Source: Nocardia asteroides
Lineage (GTDB): Bacteria; Actinomycetota; Actinomycetes; Mycobacteriales; Mycobacteriaceae
Assembly: GCF_021183625.1 (NCBI RefSeq)
Contig: NZ_CP089214.1
Coordinates: 4,154,001 to 4,218,000, forward strand
Length of the DNA: 64,000 nt
Direction: 5' to 3'
Each line of letters begins with the position of its first letter. The stretch's first letter is position 1. Both the position numbers and the translations under genes were made by a program. Under the pieces are notes generated by a model. That model did no database searches. It had not been told where the DNA came from and saw nothing but the letters and a program-made list of their open reading frames with translations. Shown here in pieces: positions 51,741-59,983 of the stretch.

Positions 51741-53459
51741 TCATCGTGCGGCGAGATACGCCTTCCAGCCGCCGTGCCCGGTGATGTCCGTGCCGGCCAC
51801 CGCCGCGTCGTAGCCGCAGCCGAAGCCGACCACACTGCGCCCGTCCGCGAGATCGACGCTGTTCAGCGCCATGGGAGCGGGAAGCGCCGCGAGAAAGGCG
51901 CCGAGCCCGGCCTTCGACACCAGGAACAATTCGCCCGCGATCGGGGCGCCGAGCCCGGGCCCGTGCCGCACCAGCCCCGGCTTCGGCGGCACCGTGTCCA
52001 GCGCGGCCAGCCGGTAGGCGTCGGTGGTGGTGATCTCCCCGGCGAAGCGGGCGTGCAGCGCGGTGAGCTGGTGGTGCAGCGGCTGGCCGCGCAGGTGCGC
52101 GCCGAAGACCGCGAGCGGCACCGCGTCGGGGACGAGCAGCGGCGGCTCGTCCCCGGTGAGCAGCGCGGCGATGTCGACCGCGAGCTGGTCGGCGAAGGCG
52201 GGCACCACCGCCATCACGCCGAAGGGGAGCCCGGCAGCGGTCGGCAGGCCGGGCACCGCGACCGCGGCCATGTCGAGCAGGTTGCAGAAGTTGGTGAAGG
52301 TGCCCATGCGCCGGTTCACCGTGAGCGGGTCGGCCTCGATCGCGGCGATGGCCGGGTGCTCGGTCGTCGTCGGCAGCAGCAGCCCGGCGAAGCCGTCGAG
52401 CAGGGCGCCCGCCTCGGCCTTCGTGCGGGCCAGGGTGTCCAGGTCGGCGGCGAAGGCGGCGCCGCTCGGGGTGGCGGCGGCGCCGATGATGGCGGCGACG
52501 GTGGGGTCGACGCCCGCCGGGCCGGTCGCCAGGAATTCGCCGACCGCCGCGTACCGCTCGGCGACGATCGCGCCGTCGTAGAGCAGCCGCGCGGCGTCGA
52601 GCAGCGGCGCGATATCGACCTCGGTCGGCTCCGCGCCGCGTTCGCGCAGCAGCCGCAGCGTGCGCTCGAAGGCGTCGCGGTACTCGGGGGCGAGCGCGGC
52701 GAGGTTCGCGCCGGTCGGTACCGCGATCCGGGGGGCGGCGGCCAGCGGGACGTCGGCGGGCCAGCTCCGGCTGCGCGGGTCGCGCGGCTCCGGACCGGCC
52801 ATGACCCGGATGGCGGCGACCGCGAGCGGGAGTCCGGCGGCGAAGACGGTGACGGCGTCGAAGTCCGCGCAGGCGGGAAGCACGCCGTGCGCGGGCACGA
52901 TGCCGAGCGTCGCCTTGATCCCGACGATGCCGTTCAGCGCGGCGGGCACCCGGCCGGAGCCCGCGGTGTCGGTGCCGATCCCGATATCGGCGATGCCGAG
53001 CGCCACCGCCACCGCCGAGCCGGAGCTCGAACCGCCGGAGACCAGCTCGGGGTGGTGCGCGTTGCGGACCGCGCCGTACGGGCTGCGGGTGCCGACCAGG
53101 CCGGTGGCGAACTGGTCCAGGTTGGTCTTGCCGAGCAGCACCGCGCCCGCCGCGGTCAGCCGCTCGATCGCGGCGGCGGTCTCGTCCGGGGTCCGGGCGA
53201 AGCCGGGGCAGGCGGCGGTGGTCGGCACCCCGGCCACGTCGATGTTGTCCTTCACCGCGACCAGCAGCCCGGCCAGCGGCAGCGCCTCCCCGGCGGCCAG
53301 CCTGGCCTGCACCGCGGCGGCGTCGGCGCTGACCTCGGCCTCGGGGCGGAGGGTGATCCAGACCTCCGGCCGGTCCACCTCGGCGATCCGGCGGTAGGCG
53401 GCGCGCACCCGGTCGACCGGCGACGGGTGCAGGGCGGTTTCGTCGAGCAGGGCGGTCAT
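51741..53459 (-). CDS. atzF: Allophanate hydrolase (amidase-signature family)
   Basis: A 572-residue enzyme that hydrolyses allophanate to ammonia and CO2. Amidase-signature triad: Lys70 in VAVKDNID, the cis-Ser in SGGSSSGS (141-148) and nucleophile Ser169 in TDTAGSGR. The C-terminal domain (from about 460, GAHLRGQPLHHQLTALHARFAG to the end) is the AtzF-type tail that distinguishes it from plain amidases. No urea carboxylase gene is nearby, so allophanate may come from a distant gene or another route. It lies 11 bp downstream of the GntR gene in one operon. Confidence 0.88.
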   Translation of the reverse strand: MTALLDETALHPSPVDRVRAAYRRIAEVDRPEVWITLRPEAEVSADAAAVQARLAAGEALPLAGLLVAVKDNIDVAGVPTTAACPGFARTPDETAAAIERLTAAGAVLLGKTNLDQFATGLVGTRSPYGAVRNAHHPELVSGGSSSGSAVAVALGIADIGIGTDTAGSGRVPAALNGIVGIKATLGIVPAHGVLPACADFDAVTVFAAGLPLAVAAIRVMAGPEPRDPRSRSWPADVPLAAAPRIAVPTGANLAALAPEYRDAFERTLRLLRERGAEPTEVDIAPLLDAARLLYDGAIVAERYAAVGEFLATGPAGVDPTVAAIIGAAATPSGAAFAADLDTLARTKAEAGALLDGFAGLLLPTTTEHPAIAAIEADPLTVNRRMGTFTNFCNLLDMAAVAVPGLPTAAGLPFGVMAVVPAFADQLAVDIAALLTGDEPPLLVPDAVPLAVFGAHLRGQPLHHQLTALHARFAGEITTTDAYRLAALDTVPPKPGLVRHGPGLGAPIAGELFLVSKAGLGAFLAALPAPMALNSVDLADGRSVVGFGCGYDAAVAGTDITGHGGWKAYLAAR

Positions 53460-53470
53460 GGCGGCTCCGA

Positions 53471-54187
53471 TCAGGGGGTGCGGTCGGTGGCCAGCGACAT
53501 CGCCGCGACGGCCTTGGTCACGCGGTCCAGGACGACGTCCAGCGATTCGCCGATGTGGGTGTGCAGCAGGCGATACGCCAGCGCGAGCTCGTCGGCGAGC
53601 ACCGCGTCGAGGATGCCGAGGTGCTCGGCGATGGTGGTCTCGATCCGGTTGTTGACCATGAAGTCGTACATCCGCACGTGCCGGATCCGGGAGTTGACCT
53701 GCACCAGCGCGCGCACCAGCTCGGCATTGCCCGACGCCGTCAGCAGCGTCACGTGGAACTCCTCGTCCCTGACCACGAACCCCGGCTGCTGCTCCGGCGG
53801 GTCGGCGCGGAGCTCCAGCCAGCGCTCCCGCTCGGCGCTCAGCGCGGCGTGGTCGTGCCGGACCGCCGGATTGGTCATGGCGCGCTGGATGCCGCCGAGC
53901 TCCAGCGTGATGCGCAGCTCGTAGAGGTCGCGGATGAGCGGGATGCTCGGCCGCACCGGGCTGAAGCCGTACTCCGCGCGCTGCAGCAGCCCGTCCGAGC
54001 AGAGCACCGTCAGCGCCTCCCGGATCGGGGTCCGGGAGATGCCGAAGCGCGCGGAGAGCTTGGGCTCGGTGAGCCGCTCGCCGAAGGTGATGTCACCGTT
54101 CATGAGTTCGCTGCGCAGCGCCTCGTAGACCACATCCCGCAGCGGGCGCCCGGCGGCGTCCGCGAGCGTGCTCAACCGTGTCGACAT
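53471..54187 (-). CDS. GntR-family regulator (FCD type)
   Basis: A 238-residue protein. The winged helix is at about 15-80 (DVVYEALRSELMNGDITFGERLTEPKLSARFGISRTPIREAL). The C-terminal FCD ligand domain has the metal-site pattern with His (AALSAERERWLELR, VRDEEFHVTL, EHLGILDAVLADELALAYRLLHTHIGES). The ATG at 54187 was chosen because the frame above it is featureless. A TGTATAC near the start (54191-54197) may be its operator. It is followed by atzF after 11 bp and should control nitrogen scavenging from allophanate. Confidence 0.87.
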   Translation of the reverse strand: MSTRLSTLADAAGRPLRDVVYEALRSELMNGDITFGERLTEPKLSARFGISRTPIREALTVLCSDGLLQRAEYGFSPVRPSIPLIRDLYELRITLELGGIQRAMTNPAVRHDHAALSAERERWLELRADPPEQQPGFVVRDEEFHVTLLTASGNAELVRALVQVNSRIRHVRMYDFMVNNRIETTIAEHLGILDAVLADELALAYRLLHTHIGESLDVVLDRVTKAVAAMSLATDRTP

Positions 54188-54312
54188 GGCTGTATACGCT
54201 ATGGACGCCGTGTTTCGCCGGTGTGACGGTGCTGCGGCGGGAAGGTAAGCGGTTGCGCACCCGGCCGGAGAATTCGCTCGCGTTTCCGCGCCGCGCCCGC
54301 GATTGTTTGCGT

Positions 54313-55077
54313 GTGCTTTCACCTGTACCGGAAAACGATATCCCCGCCCGGATGGCCGCGAACCTGGCCGAGCACGCGGCGCACCTGCACCGCGGGCTGC
54401 CCGGCGCCCGCGTCCTCGAATCCGGCGACGTCACCATCGCGGACAGCGGCCTCGCCGACGACACCTTCAACCAGATCGTCGGGTTCGCCGACGCCCGGCG
54501 CATCGAGGAGGTGGCGGCGCTGGTCCGCGCGACCGGGCGGCCGTTCTCCTGGTGGTCGCAGTCGGCGGAGCTCGGCGCCGCGCTGACCGCGGCGGGCTGG
54601 ACCGCGACCGAGACCGAGACCGCCATGTGGGCCGAGCTCGGCGAGCTGCCGCCGATCCCGGATGTGCTCACAATCCGGCCCGTCCGGGAGCGGGGCGAGC
54701 TCGCCGACTACGCCGCGGTGCTCGCCGCCAACTGGGAGCCGCCCGCCGCGACGGTCCCGCACTTCTACGACCTGGCCGCCGCGGCGGCGCTCGCGCCGGA
54801 CTGTCCGGCCCGCTACCTGGTCGGCTCCGTCGGTGATCGCGCGGTCTGCGCGGCCGAGGTCTTCCGGTTCGCCGGGGTCGCCGGCATCTACAACATCAGC
54901 ACGCGTGCGGGGTACCGGCGGCGCGGCTTCGGCGGCGCCATGACCCTGGCGGTGCTGCACGCCGCGCGCGAGAGCGGTTATCGCACGGCGGTGCTGCAGG
55001 CTTCGGCGGACGGCGAGCCGGTGTACCGCAGGCTCGGGTTCCGGGCGGCCGGGGAGTTCACCGAGTACGCACTCTAG
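54313..55077 (+). CDS. GNAT-family N-acetyltransferase
   Basis: A protein of about 254 residues with the GNAT acetyl-CoA motif near the C-terminus: STRAGYRRRGFGGAMTLAVLHAARESGYRTAVLQAS followed by VYRRLGFRAAGEF. The N-terminal half is a more divergent GNAT-like fold (ADDTFNQIVGFADA). The start is uncertain: GTG at 54313 gives a compact protein, while the frame is open to 54178. Substrate unknown. It is divergent from the GntR gene. Confidence 0.78.
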   Translation: MLSPVPENDIPARMAANLAEHAAHLHRGLPGARVLESGDVTIADSGLADDTFNQIVGFADARRIEEVAALVRATGRPFSWWSQSAELGAALTAAGWTATETETAMWAELGELPPIPDVLTIRPVRERGELADYAAVLAANWEPPAATVPHFYDLAAAAALAPDCPARYLVGSVGDRAVCAAEVFRFAGVAGIYNISTRAGYRRRGFGGAMTLAVLHAARESGYRTAVLQASADGEPVYRRLGFRAAGEFTEYAL

Positions 55078-55097
55078 ACACATAGTGCGATCTGTCT

Positions 55098-55103
55098 TAT
55101 CTT
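55098..55103 (+). promoter_or_regulatory. Candidate -10 box for leaderless P450 gene, with a nearby dyad
   Basis: TATCTT ends 6 nt before the ATG at 55110. Just upstream, AGACA (55076-55080) and TGTCT (55093-55097) form an inverted repeat with a 12-bp centre that could be the site of the TetR regulator encoded after the P450. Confidence 0.45.
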
Positions 55104-55109
55104 CGGGAC

Positions 55110-56318
55110 ATGTTGGTCGATGAGTCTCGCGCCGTGTTCCAGCCCTGCTCCGGTTCCACCTGGGCCGAGCCCTGGCCGATGTACCGGGCGCTGCGCGAGC
55201 ACGACCCGGTGCACCACGTGGTCCCGGCCCGGCCGGAGCACGACTACTGGGTGCTCACCAGGCACGCCGACGTCTACGCGGCGGCGCGGGACACGGCCAC
55301 CTTCTCCTCGGGCCAGGGGCTGACCATCGAGTACGGCGAGCTCGAGCAGATCGGGCTGACCGCGAATCCGCCGCTGGTCATGCAGGATCCGCCGCAGCAC
55401 ACCGAGTTCCGCAGCCTGGTCGCGCGCGGGTTCACGCCGCGGCGGGTGGAGGCGCTGGAGCCGATGGTGCGCGCCTTCGTCCGGGAGCGGCTGGAGCTGC
55501 TCGCCGACGGCGGCGACATCGTGCGCGCGCTCTTCAAGCCGCTGCCGAGCATGGTGGTCGCCTACTACCTCGGCGTCCCGGAGGAGGACCGCGCCCGCTT
55601 CGACGGCTGGACCGACGCCGTGGTCGCGGGCGGCATCTCCGGCAGCGAGCAGGCGCGCGCGGCCTCCATGGAGATGGTCGGGTACTTCGCCGAGCTCATC
55701 AAGCGCAGGCGCACCGATCCCGGCGACGACACCGTCTCGCTGCTGGTGCAGGCCGGGCTCGGCGCCACCGACGACGACGGCACCGGGCTGGTGCAGCTGC
55801 TCGCCTACACCTGGACCATGGTCGCGGGCGGCAACGACACCACCACCGGCCTGCTCGGCGGCGCGGTGCAGCTGCTGCACCGCAACCCCGTGCAGCGCGC
55901 GCGGCTGGTGCGCGAACCGGAGCTGATCCGCGCCGCCGTCGAGGAGTTCCTCCGGCTCACCGCGCCGGTGCAGGGGCTGGCGCGGACCACCACCCGCGAC
56001 GTCGAGATCGCGGGCGTCACCATTCCGGCGGGCCGTAAGGTGCTGCTGGTGTACGGCTCCGCCAATCGCGACGAACGGGTCTACGGCCCCGACGCCGCCG
56101 ACCTCGACATCCACCGCAACCCGCAGAAGCTGATGACCTTCAGCCAGGGCCCGCACCACTGCCTCGGCGCCGCCGCCGCGCGCATGCAGGCGCGGGTCGC
56201 GCTGGAGGAGCTGCTCGCCCGCTACCCCCACTTCGCCGTCGACCCCGACGGTGTCGAGTACGCCGACGGCCCGTACGTGCGGCGCCCCACCCGCGTCCCG
56301 TTCCGGAGCGTGGCGTGA
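55110..56318 (+). CDS. Cytochrome P450
   Basis: A 402-residue soluble bacterial P450. I-helix AGGNDTTTG; the ExxR motif in VEEFLRLTAPVQ; the haem ligand Cys351 in FSQGPHHCLGAAAARMQA. The acid-alcohol pair is Asp-Thr. It needs a ferredoxin and reductase, which are not in the window. The substrate is not predictable. The following TetR gene overlaps its stop by 4 bases (56315-56318) and is likely its repressor. Confidence 0.94.
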   Translation: MLVDESRAVFQPCSGSTWAEPWPMYRALREHDPVHHVVPARPEHDYWVLTRHADVYAAARDTATFSSGQGLTIEYGELEQIGLTANPPLVMQDPPQHTEFRSLVARGFTPRRVEALEPMVRAFVRERLELLADGGDIVRALFKPLPSMVVAYYLGVPEEDRARFDGWTDAVVAGGISGSEQARAASMEMVGYFAELIKRRRTDPGDDTVSLLVQAGLGATDDDGTGLVQLLAYTWTMVAGGNDTTTGLLGGAVQLLHRNPVQRARLVREPELIRAAVEEFLRLTAPVQGLARTTTRDVEIAGVTIPAGRKVLLVYGSANRDERVYGPDAADLDIHRNPQKLMTFSQGPHHCLGAAAARMQARVALEELLARYPHFAVDPDGVEYADGPYVRRPTRVPFRSVA

Positions 56319-56899
56319 GCGACTGGCTGAGCGGCCGGCGCACCGAACTCGCCGCCGACCGCATCCTGGACGGGGTGCGCAGCCTCTTCCGCACGCGCGG
56401 CCTGACCGGGGTCTCCGGGGTCGGGATGGCCGAGGTGGCCGCGGCGGCGGGCTGTTCCCGCGCCACCCTCTACCGCTACTTCCCGAACCGGCAGGCGCTC
56501 TTCGTCGCCTTCGCCGACCGGGAGGCGCAGCGGGTGGTGGCGCGGGTCTGGCGCGAGCGCGGCGCCGTCACCGACCCCGCCACCGCCCTGCTCGACACCC
56601 TGCTCGCGGTGCTCGCCGCCGTGCGCGGCACCGAGTACCTCGCCGTCTGGTTCGAGCCGGTGAACGCGGGCGTCGTCGCCCAGCTGGCCGACTCCTCCGA
56701 CGCCGTCGAGGTGCTCGCCGGCCAGTTCGTCGCGAGCCTCCGCCCCGACCTCGACCCCGACGCCGCCCGCCGCCTCGGCCGCTGGCTGGTGCGCAGCGTG
56801 GTCTCGCTGCTCACCATGCCCGCCGAGCCGGACGAGGAGCGCGAACTCCTGCGCGCCTTCGTCGTCCCGTTCCTGGCCGGCGAGCGGATCCCGGCCTGA
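56315..56899 (+). CDS. TetR-family regulator of the P450
   Basis: A 194-residue protein. HTH: LAADRILDGVRSLFRTRGLTGVSGVGMAEVAAAAGCSRATLYRYFPNRQALF. The GTG start overlaps the P450 stop, so it is translationally coupled; this gene order suggests it represses the P450 and senses its substrate or product. Confidence 0.87.
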   Translation: MSDWLSGRRTELAADRILDGVRSLFRTRGLTGVSGVGMAEVAAAAGCSRATLYRYFPNRQALFVAFADREAQRVVARVWRERGAVTDPATALLDTLLAVLAAVRGTEYLAVWFEPVNAGVVAQLADSSDAVEVLAGQFVASLRPDLDPDAARRLGRWLVRSVVSLLTMPAEPDEERELLRAFVVPFLAGERIPA

Positions 56900-57030
56900 T
56901 CAGCGCGGACTTGGATGACTCCGACGGCAATCCTCTATTCTGCAGCACCGGTGTATAGCCGGGTTTACATCGTTACCCCGTAGCGTTCCGGGCGCCGGTG
57001 CCGGTGTCGCACCGTGGTGGCGCGACGTAA

Positions 57031-57081
57031 ATGCTCGCGAGGTATCGCTCGTCGGAACCGGTCGGTTCGCATCGCGAGCAT
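57031..57081. repeat. Nested hairpin in a lower-GC intergenic region
   Basis: ATGCTCGCGA (57031-57040) and TCGCGAGCAT (57072-57081) are perfect 10-bp complements. Inside is a second stem GAACC/GGTTC (57055-57059 with 57064-57068). It lies between the TetR stop (56899) and the first unknown gene. It may be a TetR terminator, a regulatory RNA element or an operator; no tRNA can be folded from it. Confidence 0.45.
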
Positions 57082-57138
57082 CGAGCGCAGCGAGACTTGT
57101 TCGTGCGCTGAGTATTTCGCCCTTAGGTTGAGGTGGTG

Positions 57139-57561
57139 ATGAGGTGGGGAAAGGGTTGGTGGGAGCAGGAGGCCGATCAACCCAGACAATATCCAAGGGG
57201 GGCTTGTGTCACGCACTGCGGCAAAGAACCCGACAGGTTTCCGTCCGTGCCGCGCTGGCACCGAGAATTCGCGCTTTCGGTCGTCGGCGGAAAGTTGGAT
57301 GTCGAGAAAGCGGTCTACGCGGCCTTCGGGCGGTCGTATCTTCCCGGTGACATCGTTCGGTACTTCAAGGTCGGCGAGTTGCAGGACAACGAGTACTGGG
57401 TCTACCAGTGGCCGACTCGCCGCAATCCGCAGCACGGACGGGTGTCGGCGCCGGTGCGGGGCGACTGTGTCGACGAGCATAGAGCCTGGTGGGAGAGGTC
57501 AGATCGTGTCAAACTGTCGAAGTTGATCGCAGGTCCGGAGGTCGAGCATGTTCCGCTCTGA
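57139..57561 (+). CDS. Unrecognised protein, start uncertain
   Basis: About 140 residues, no known family. The C-terminal two thirds have a normal codon pattern and composition (REFALSVVGGKLDVEKAVYAAF, GDIVRYFKVGELQDNEYWVYQW). The N-terminus is unclear. An ATG at 57139 follows GAGG. A very strong Shine-Dalgarno AAGGGGGG lies before a GTG at 57206, but that GTG is in another frame, so a frameshift relative to an ancestral start is possible. The next gene overlaps its end by 14 bases. GC is visibly lower than in the neighbours. Confidence 0.45.
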   Translation: MRWGKGWWEQEADQPRQYPRGACVTHCGKEPDRFPSVPRWHREFALSVVGGKLDVEKAVYAAFGRSYLPGDIVRYFKVGELQDNEYWVYQWPTRRNPQHGRVSAPVRGDCVDEHRAWWERSDRVKLSKLIAGPEVEHVPL

Positions 57562-58168
57562 GCGTCGTGCCCCTTTCGCCTGGATGCGCGATATCGCGAT
57601 CGGGGAGTTCGAGCGGGATCTCCGCGTGGTCCCCCTGAACGGCCTCTCCGCGATGGCGAAGCTGCCCAGGGGCGCATTACTCAACTGGGTTTTCGACCAA
57701 CCCGATGAGGAGTCCACCTATCATCTCTTCGTTTACCTGACCGCCAGGGAATCGCAGAAGGTCTACGAGGCTCCCTACGACCGGGGAATGCTGGAGGTCG
57801 TGCGTGGAAAGCTCGCGAATCGCGGCGCGATCCTGGCGGTGGTTCGCGGTGTCGACGCCGACATCGTCACGAGGCGGTATGTGATCCCGGCCGATGGCCT
57901 CGAACACGAGTTCATCGCCGACCTGATGATCGCGGCGAAGACGGTTCTGGAGTACTCGGAATCGGTCAAGGCAGGTGCGGAAGCCGAGATCACTCGGCTC
58001 GGTGGGCCCCGCATCGAATTCGCCGAGGCGAGTGCGGTCCGTCCTTCGAGTGCCCACCGTTCCGAGACCGATTCCTACCTGACCCGCCTGCGTACGTCGG
58101 CCGCGCAGGATCGGGAGCGAAGGGACGCGCAGAACGTGCGGACGATCATGCGGGGCACCTTCGCCTGA
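57548..58168 (+). CDS. Unrecognised protein of lower GC
   Basis: A 206-residue soluble protein (MFRSERRAPFAWMRDIAIGEF, later TYHLFVYLTARESQKVYEAPYD, and a charged C-terminal helix RLRTSAAQDRERRDAQNVR). No family recognised, no signal or membrane segment. The ATG lies 6 nt after GGAGG and inside the end of the previous gene, so the two are probably co-translated. Lower GC suggests a later arrival. It could be a partner of the upstream protein. Confidence 0.6.
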   Translation: MFRSERRAPFAWMRDIAIGEFERDLRVVPLNGLSAMAKLPRGALLNWVFDQPDEESTYHLFVYLTARESQKVYEAPYDRGMLEVVRGKLANRGAILAVVRGVDADIVTRRYVIPADGLEHEFIADLMIAAKTVLEYSESVKAGAEAEITRLGGPRIEFAEASAVRPSSAHRSETDSYLTRLRTSAAQDRERRDAQNVRTIMRGTFA

Positions 58169-58174
58169 GCGAGC

Positions 58175-58642
58175 TCAGCGCTTGCTCGTATCGCACCGCT
58201 CGATCGCCGCGCCGACGCCGTCGATGGCGCCGCGGATGAGGTCGCCGTACGGGTCGGGGCCGAGGGCGGGGGCGTGCTGCCTGGCCAGGGCGAGGTGTTC
58301 GGCGGCGGTGGGGAAGGAGCCGAGGCGGCGGTAGTCGTCGGCGAGGTTGAGGTGCAGGGAGGGGTAGAAGCCGGCGATGCGTAGACTGTTGTGCTGCTCC
58401 TTCACCCGGTCGTCGGTGATGGTGTCGGCGGCGTCCAGGGCGCGGATGTTCCAGGCGAGGGCCTGGGCCGGGTCGTCGTAGAGGTCGGCGAGGTAGTGCG
58501 CGAGGGTGCAGCGGTGCAGTGGGTCGCCCGCGGGGCCGATCTCGCCCCAGAGCTCGAGCAGGGCGGTGCGGGCGGCACCGGTGTCGCCGTCACGGCCGGT
58601 GCCGACGGCGGCGAGGATGGCGGTCATGGTGGGGTCGGTCAT
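58175..58642 (-). CDS. TPR-like protein coupled to the MerR-DnaN gene
   Basis: A 155-residue helical protein with TPR-like pairs (PLHRCTLAHYLADLYDDPAQALAWNIRALDAAD, then LHLNLADDYRRLGSFPTAAEHLALARQH). The ATG at 58642 overlaps the stop of the MerR-DnaN gene by 4 bases, so the products are made together and may interact. Proteins of this kind are common in actinomycetes; the function is unknown. Confidence 0.72.
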   Translation of the reverse strand: MTDPTMTAILAAVGTGRDGDTGAARTALLELWGEIGPAGDPLHRCTLAHYLADLYDDPAQALAWNIRALDAADTITDDRVKEQHNSLRIAGFYPSLHLNLADDYRRLGSFPTAAEHLALARQHAPALGPDPYGDLIRGAIDGVGAAIERCDTSKR

Positions 58643-59748
58643 GGGGTTCCGTTTCGGGGGTGGACGGGCATGGCGAGGGTGGTGAGGTCGCCGCGGTCGG
58701 CGGAGCGGAGGGTGATCGGCTGGGTCGGGCCGCGCAGGTCGAGCAGGAGTTCCGGGCCGATCGCGGTGGCGACGGCCGGGTGCAGGGTGGCGGGGTCGAA
58801 GTGCAGGGTGCACGGGGTGCCCGTGACGGTCGCAGGTAGCGCGGTGCCGCCGACGCGCAGCTCGCCGGTTCCGCCGGAAGCGAGTTCGCTATCGACGGGG
58901 TCGCGGACAGCGGATGGCGAGGTGGCGCCGGGCGCGCCTCCGGCGGCTGCGCGCAGTTCGATATCGCTGCCCCGGTGCTCTTCGAGCGCGCGGAGCAGGG
59001 CGTCCCGGCCGACGGTCACCCTGGTACCGACGGCAGCGAGCGTGGCGAGCATGCCGCGGTAGTCCGGGAATTCCTCCGGCAGGATGCGGCAGCTCTGCGC
59101 ACCGAGCCCGAGGCGGTGCGCGGTGGCGCGCAGCGTGACCACCGGCGTGCGCCGAATGTCCGGCACCGCCGCCCGCAGATCGACCCCGGCGACAGTCCCC
59201 GCCCAGCTCGAAGCGGGTGCCTCGGCCGGGGCGATGCTCCGGGTCGAGAGCCGATACCGGTCGGTGGCGGTGAGGATCACCGCATCCGGCAGCGCCTCCA
59301 CGCAGACCCCGTTGAGCACCGGCAGCCCCGGGTCGACGGCGGTGGCCGCGAGCACCTGCTCGATCGCCGCCGCCAGCACCGGCCCCCGCACCGCCCCGAT
59401 CGCCACCTCCGGCGCGCCACCGAACGCCGCCTCCAACTCGGCGGCGGTCCGCTGAGCGAGCACCGCCTCCGCCGCCACCGCTTCCGCGTGCTCGCGGACC
59501 AACCGCACCGCCTCCGCCGGATCCCCCTCGAGTACCAGGAGCACCGGCGCCAGCGGCATCCCGATCTCGCGCAACCGGCGCAGCACCCCGGCTCGCTCGA
59601 CCTGCTCCCCGGCGTAGTACCGATACCCGGTCGCCGCATCCACCTCGGCGGGCAGCAGCACCCCGGTGTCCGCGTAGAAGCGCAACGCGCTGGCGGTGAG
59701 CCCGCTGCGGCGCGCGAATTCTCCGATCGGCATGAGTTCGTCCGGCAT
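58639..59748 (-). CDS. MerR-family regulator fused to a DnaN (sliding-clamp)-like module
   Basis: A 369-residue protein. The MerR HTH is at 1-77 (IGEFARRSGLTASALRFYADTGVLLP, ATGYRYYAGEQ), with a dimerisation helix to about 110. The rest resembles DNA polymerase III beta. PVLNGVCVEALPDAVILTATDRYRLSTRSI matches the clamp pattern LNG...ATD-x-x-RL; FPDYRGML matches FPDYR; VGRDALLRALEE matches the start of a clamp domain; the end (PITLRSADRGDLTTLAMPV) resembles the clamp C-terminus. About two clamp domains are present, not three. Whether it binds clamp partners, senses a ligand with that fold, or is a decoy clamp is unknown. It is coupled to the TPR gene and has a textbook MerR promoter. Confidence 0.8.
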   Translation of the reverse strand: MPDELMPIGEFARRSGLTASALRFYADTGVLLPAEVDAATGYRYYAGEQVERAGVLRRLREIGMPLAPVLLVLEGDPAEAVRLVREHAEAVAAEAVLAQRTAAELEAAFGGAPEVAIGAVRGPVLAAAIEQVLAATAVDPGLPVLNGVCVEALPDAVILTATDRYRLSTRSIAPAEAPASSWAGTVAGVDLRAAVPDIRRTPVVTLRATAHRLGLGAQSCRILPEEFPDYRGMLATLAAVGTRVTVGRDALLRALEEHRGSDIELRAAAGGAPGATSPSAVRDPVDSELASGGTGELRVGGTALPATVTGTPCTLHFDPATLHPAVATAIGPELLLDLRGPTQPITLRSADRGDLTTLAMPVHPRNGTP

Positions 59749-59754
59749 GCGGCC

Positions 59755-59785
59755 ATCATGGAGCTTCGAGCGACTCGAAGGTCAA
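59755..59785 (-). promoter_or_regulatory. MerR-type promoter of the MerR-DnaN operon
   Basis: On the minus strand TTGACC (59780-59785) and CATGAT (59755-59760) are separated by exactly 19 bp. The perfect dyad CTTCGAG-N3-CTCGAAG (59764-59780) fills most of the spacer. The -10 ends 6 nt before the ATG, so the transcript should be leaderless. The layout is the same as at the MerR gene at 20408-21238. Confidence 0.75.
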
Positions 59786-59790
59786 GTCGC

Positions 59791-59829
59791 AAAAAAAGGC
59801 CCTGATCTGTGTACACAGATCAGGGCCTT
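59791..59829 (-). terminator. Perfect palindromic terminator of tRNA-Pro
   Basis: The 34-bp perfect palindrome at 59796-59829 (16-base arms around TA) reads into T7 on the minus strand (59791-59797). It starts 20 bases after the tRNA 3' end and stops 5 bp before the -35 of the MerR-DnaN promoter, insulating that promoter from tRNA transcription. Confidence 0.9.
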
Positions 59830-59847
59830 CGTGTCTCAACCACACGA

Positions 59848-59922
<75 letters not shown>

Positions 59923-59983
59923 GGGAGGAGAACCTGAAGTAGCTTACAACAGGGGGCCTCCGGACGTTAAACCGGCAGGTCAG

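Noticed and set aside
57206..57526. ORF starting at GTG 57206 behind a very strong Shine-Dalgarno
   Set aside because: Its Ser/Arg/Thr-rich translation looks like a shadow frame; the frame ending at 57561 has normal codon use. The Shine-Dalgarno is kept as a puzzle in the findings.
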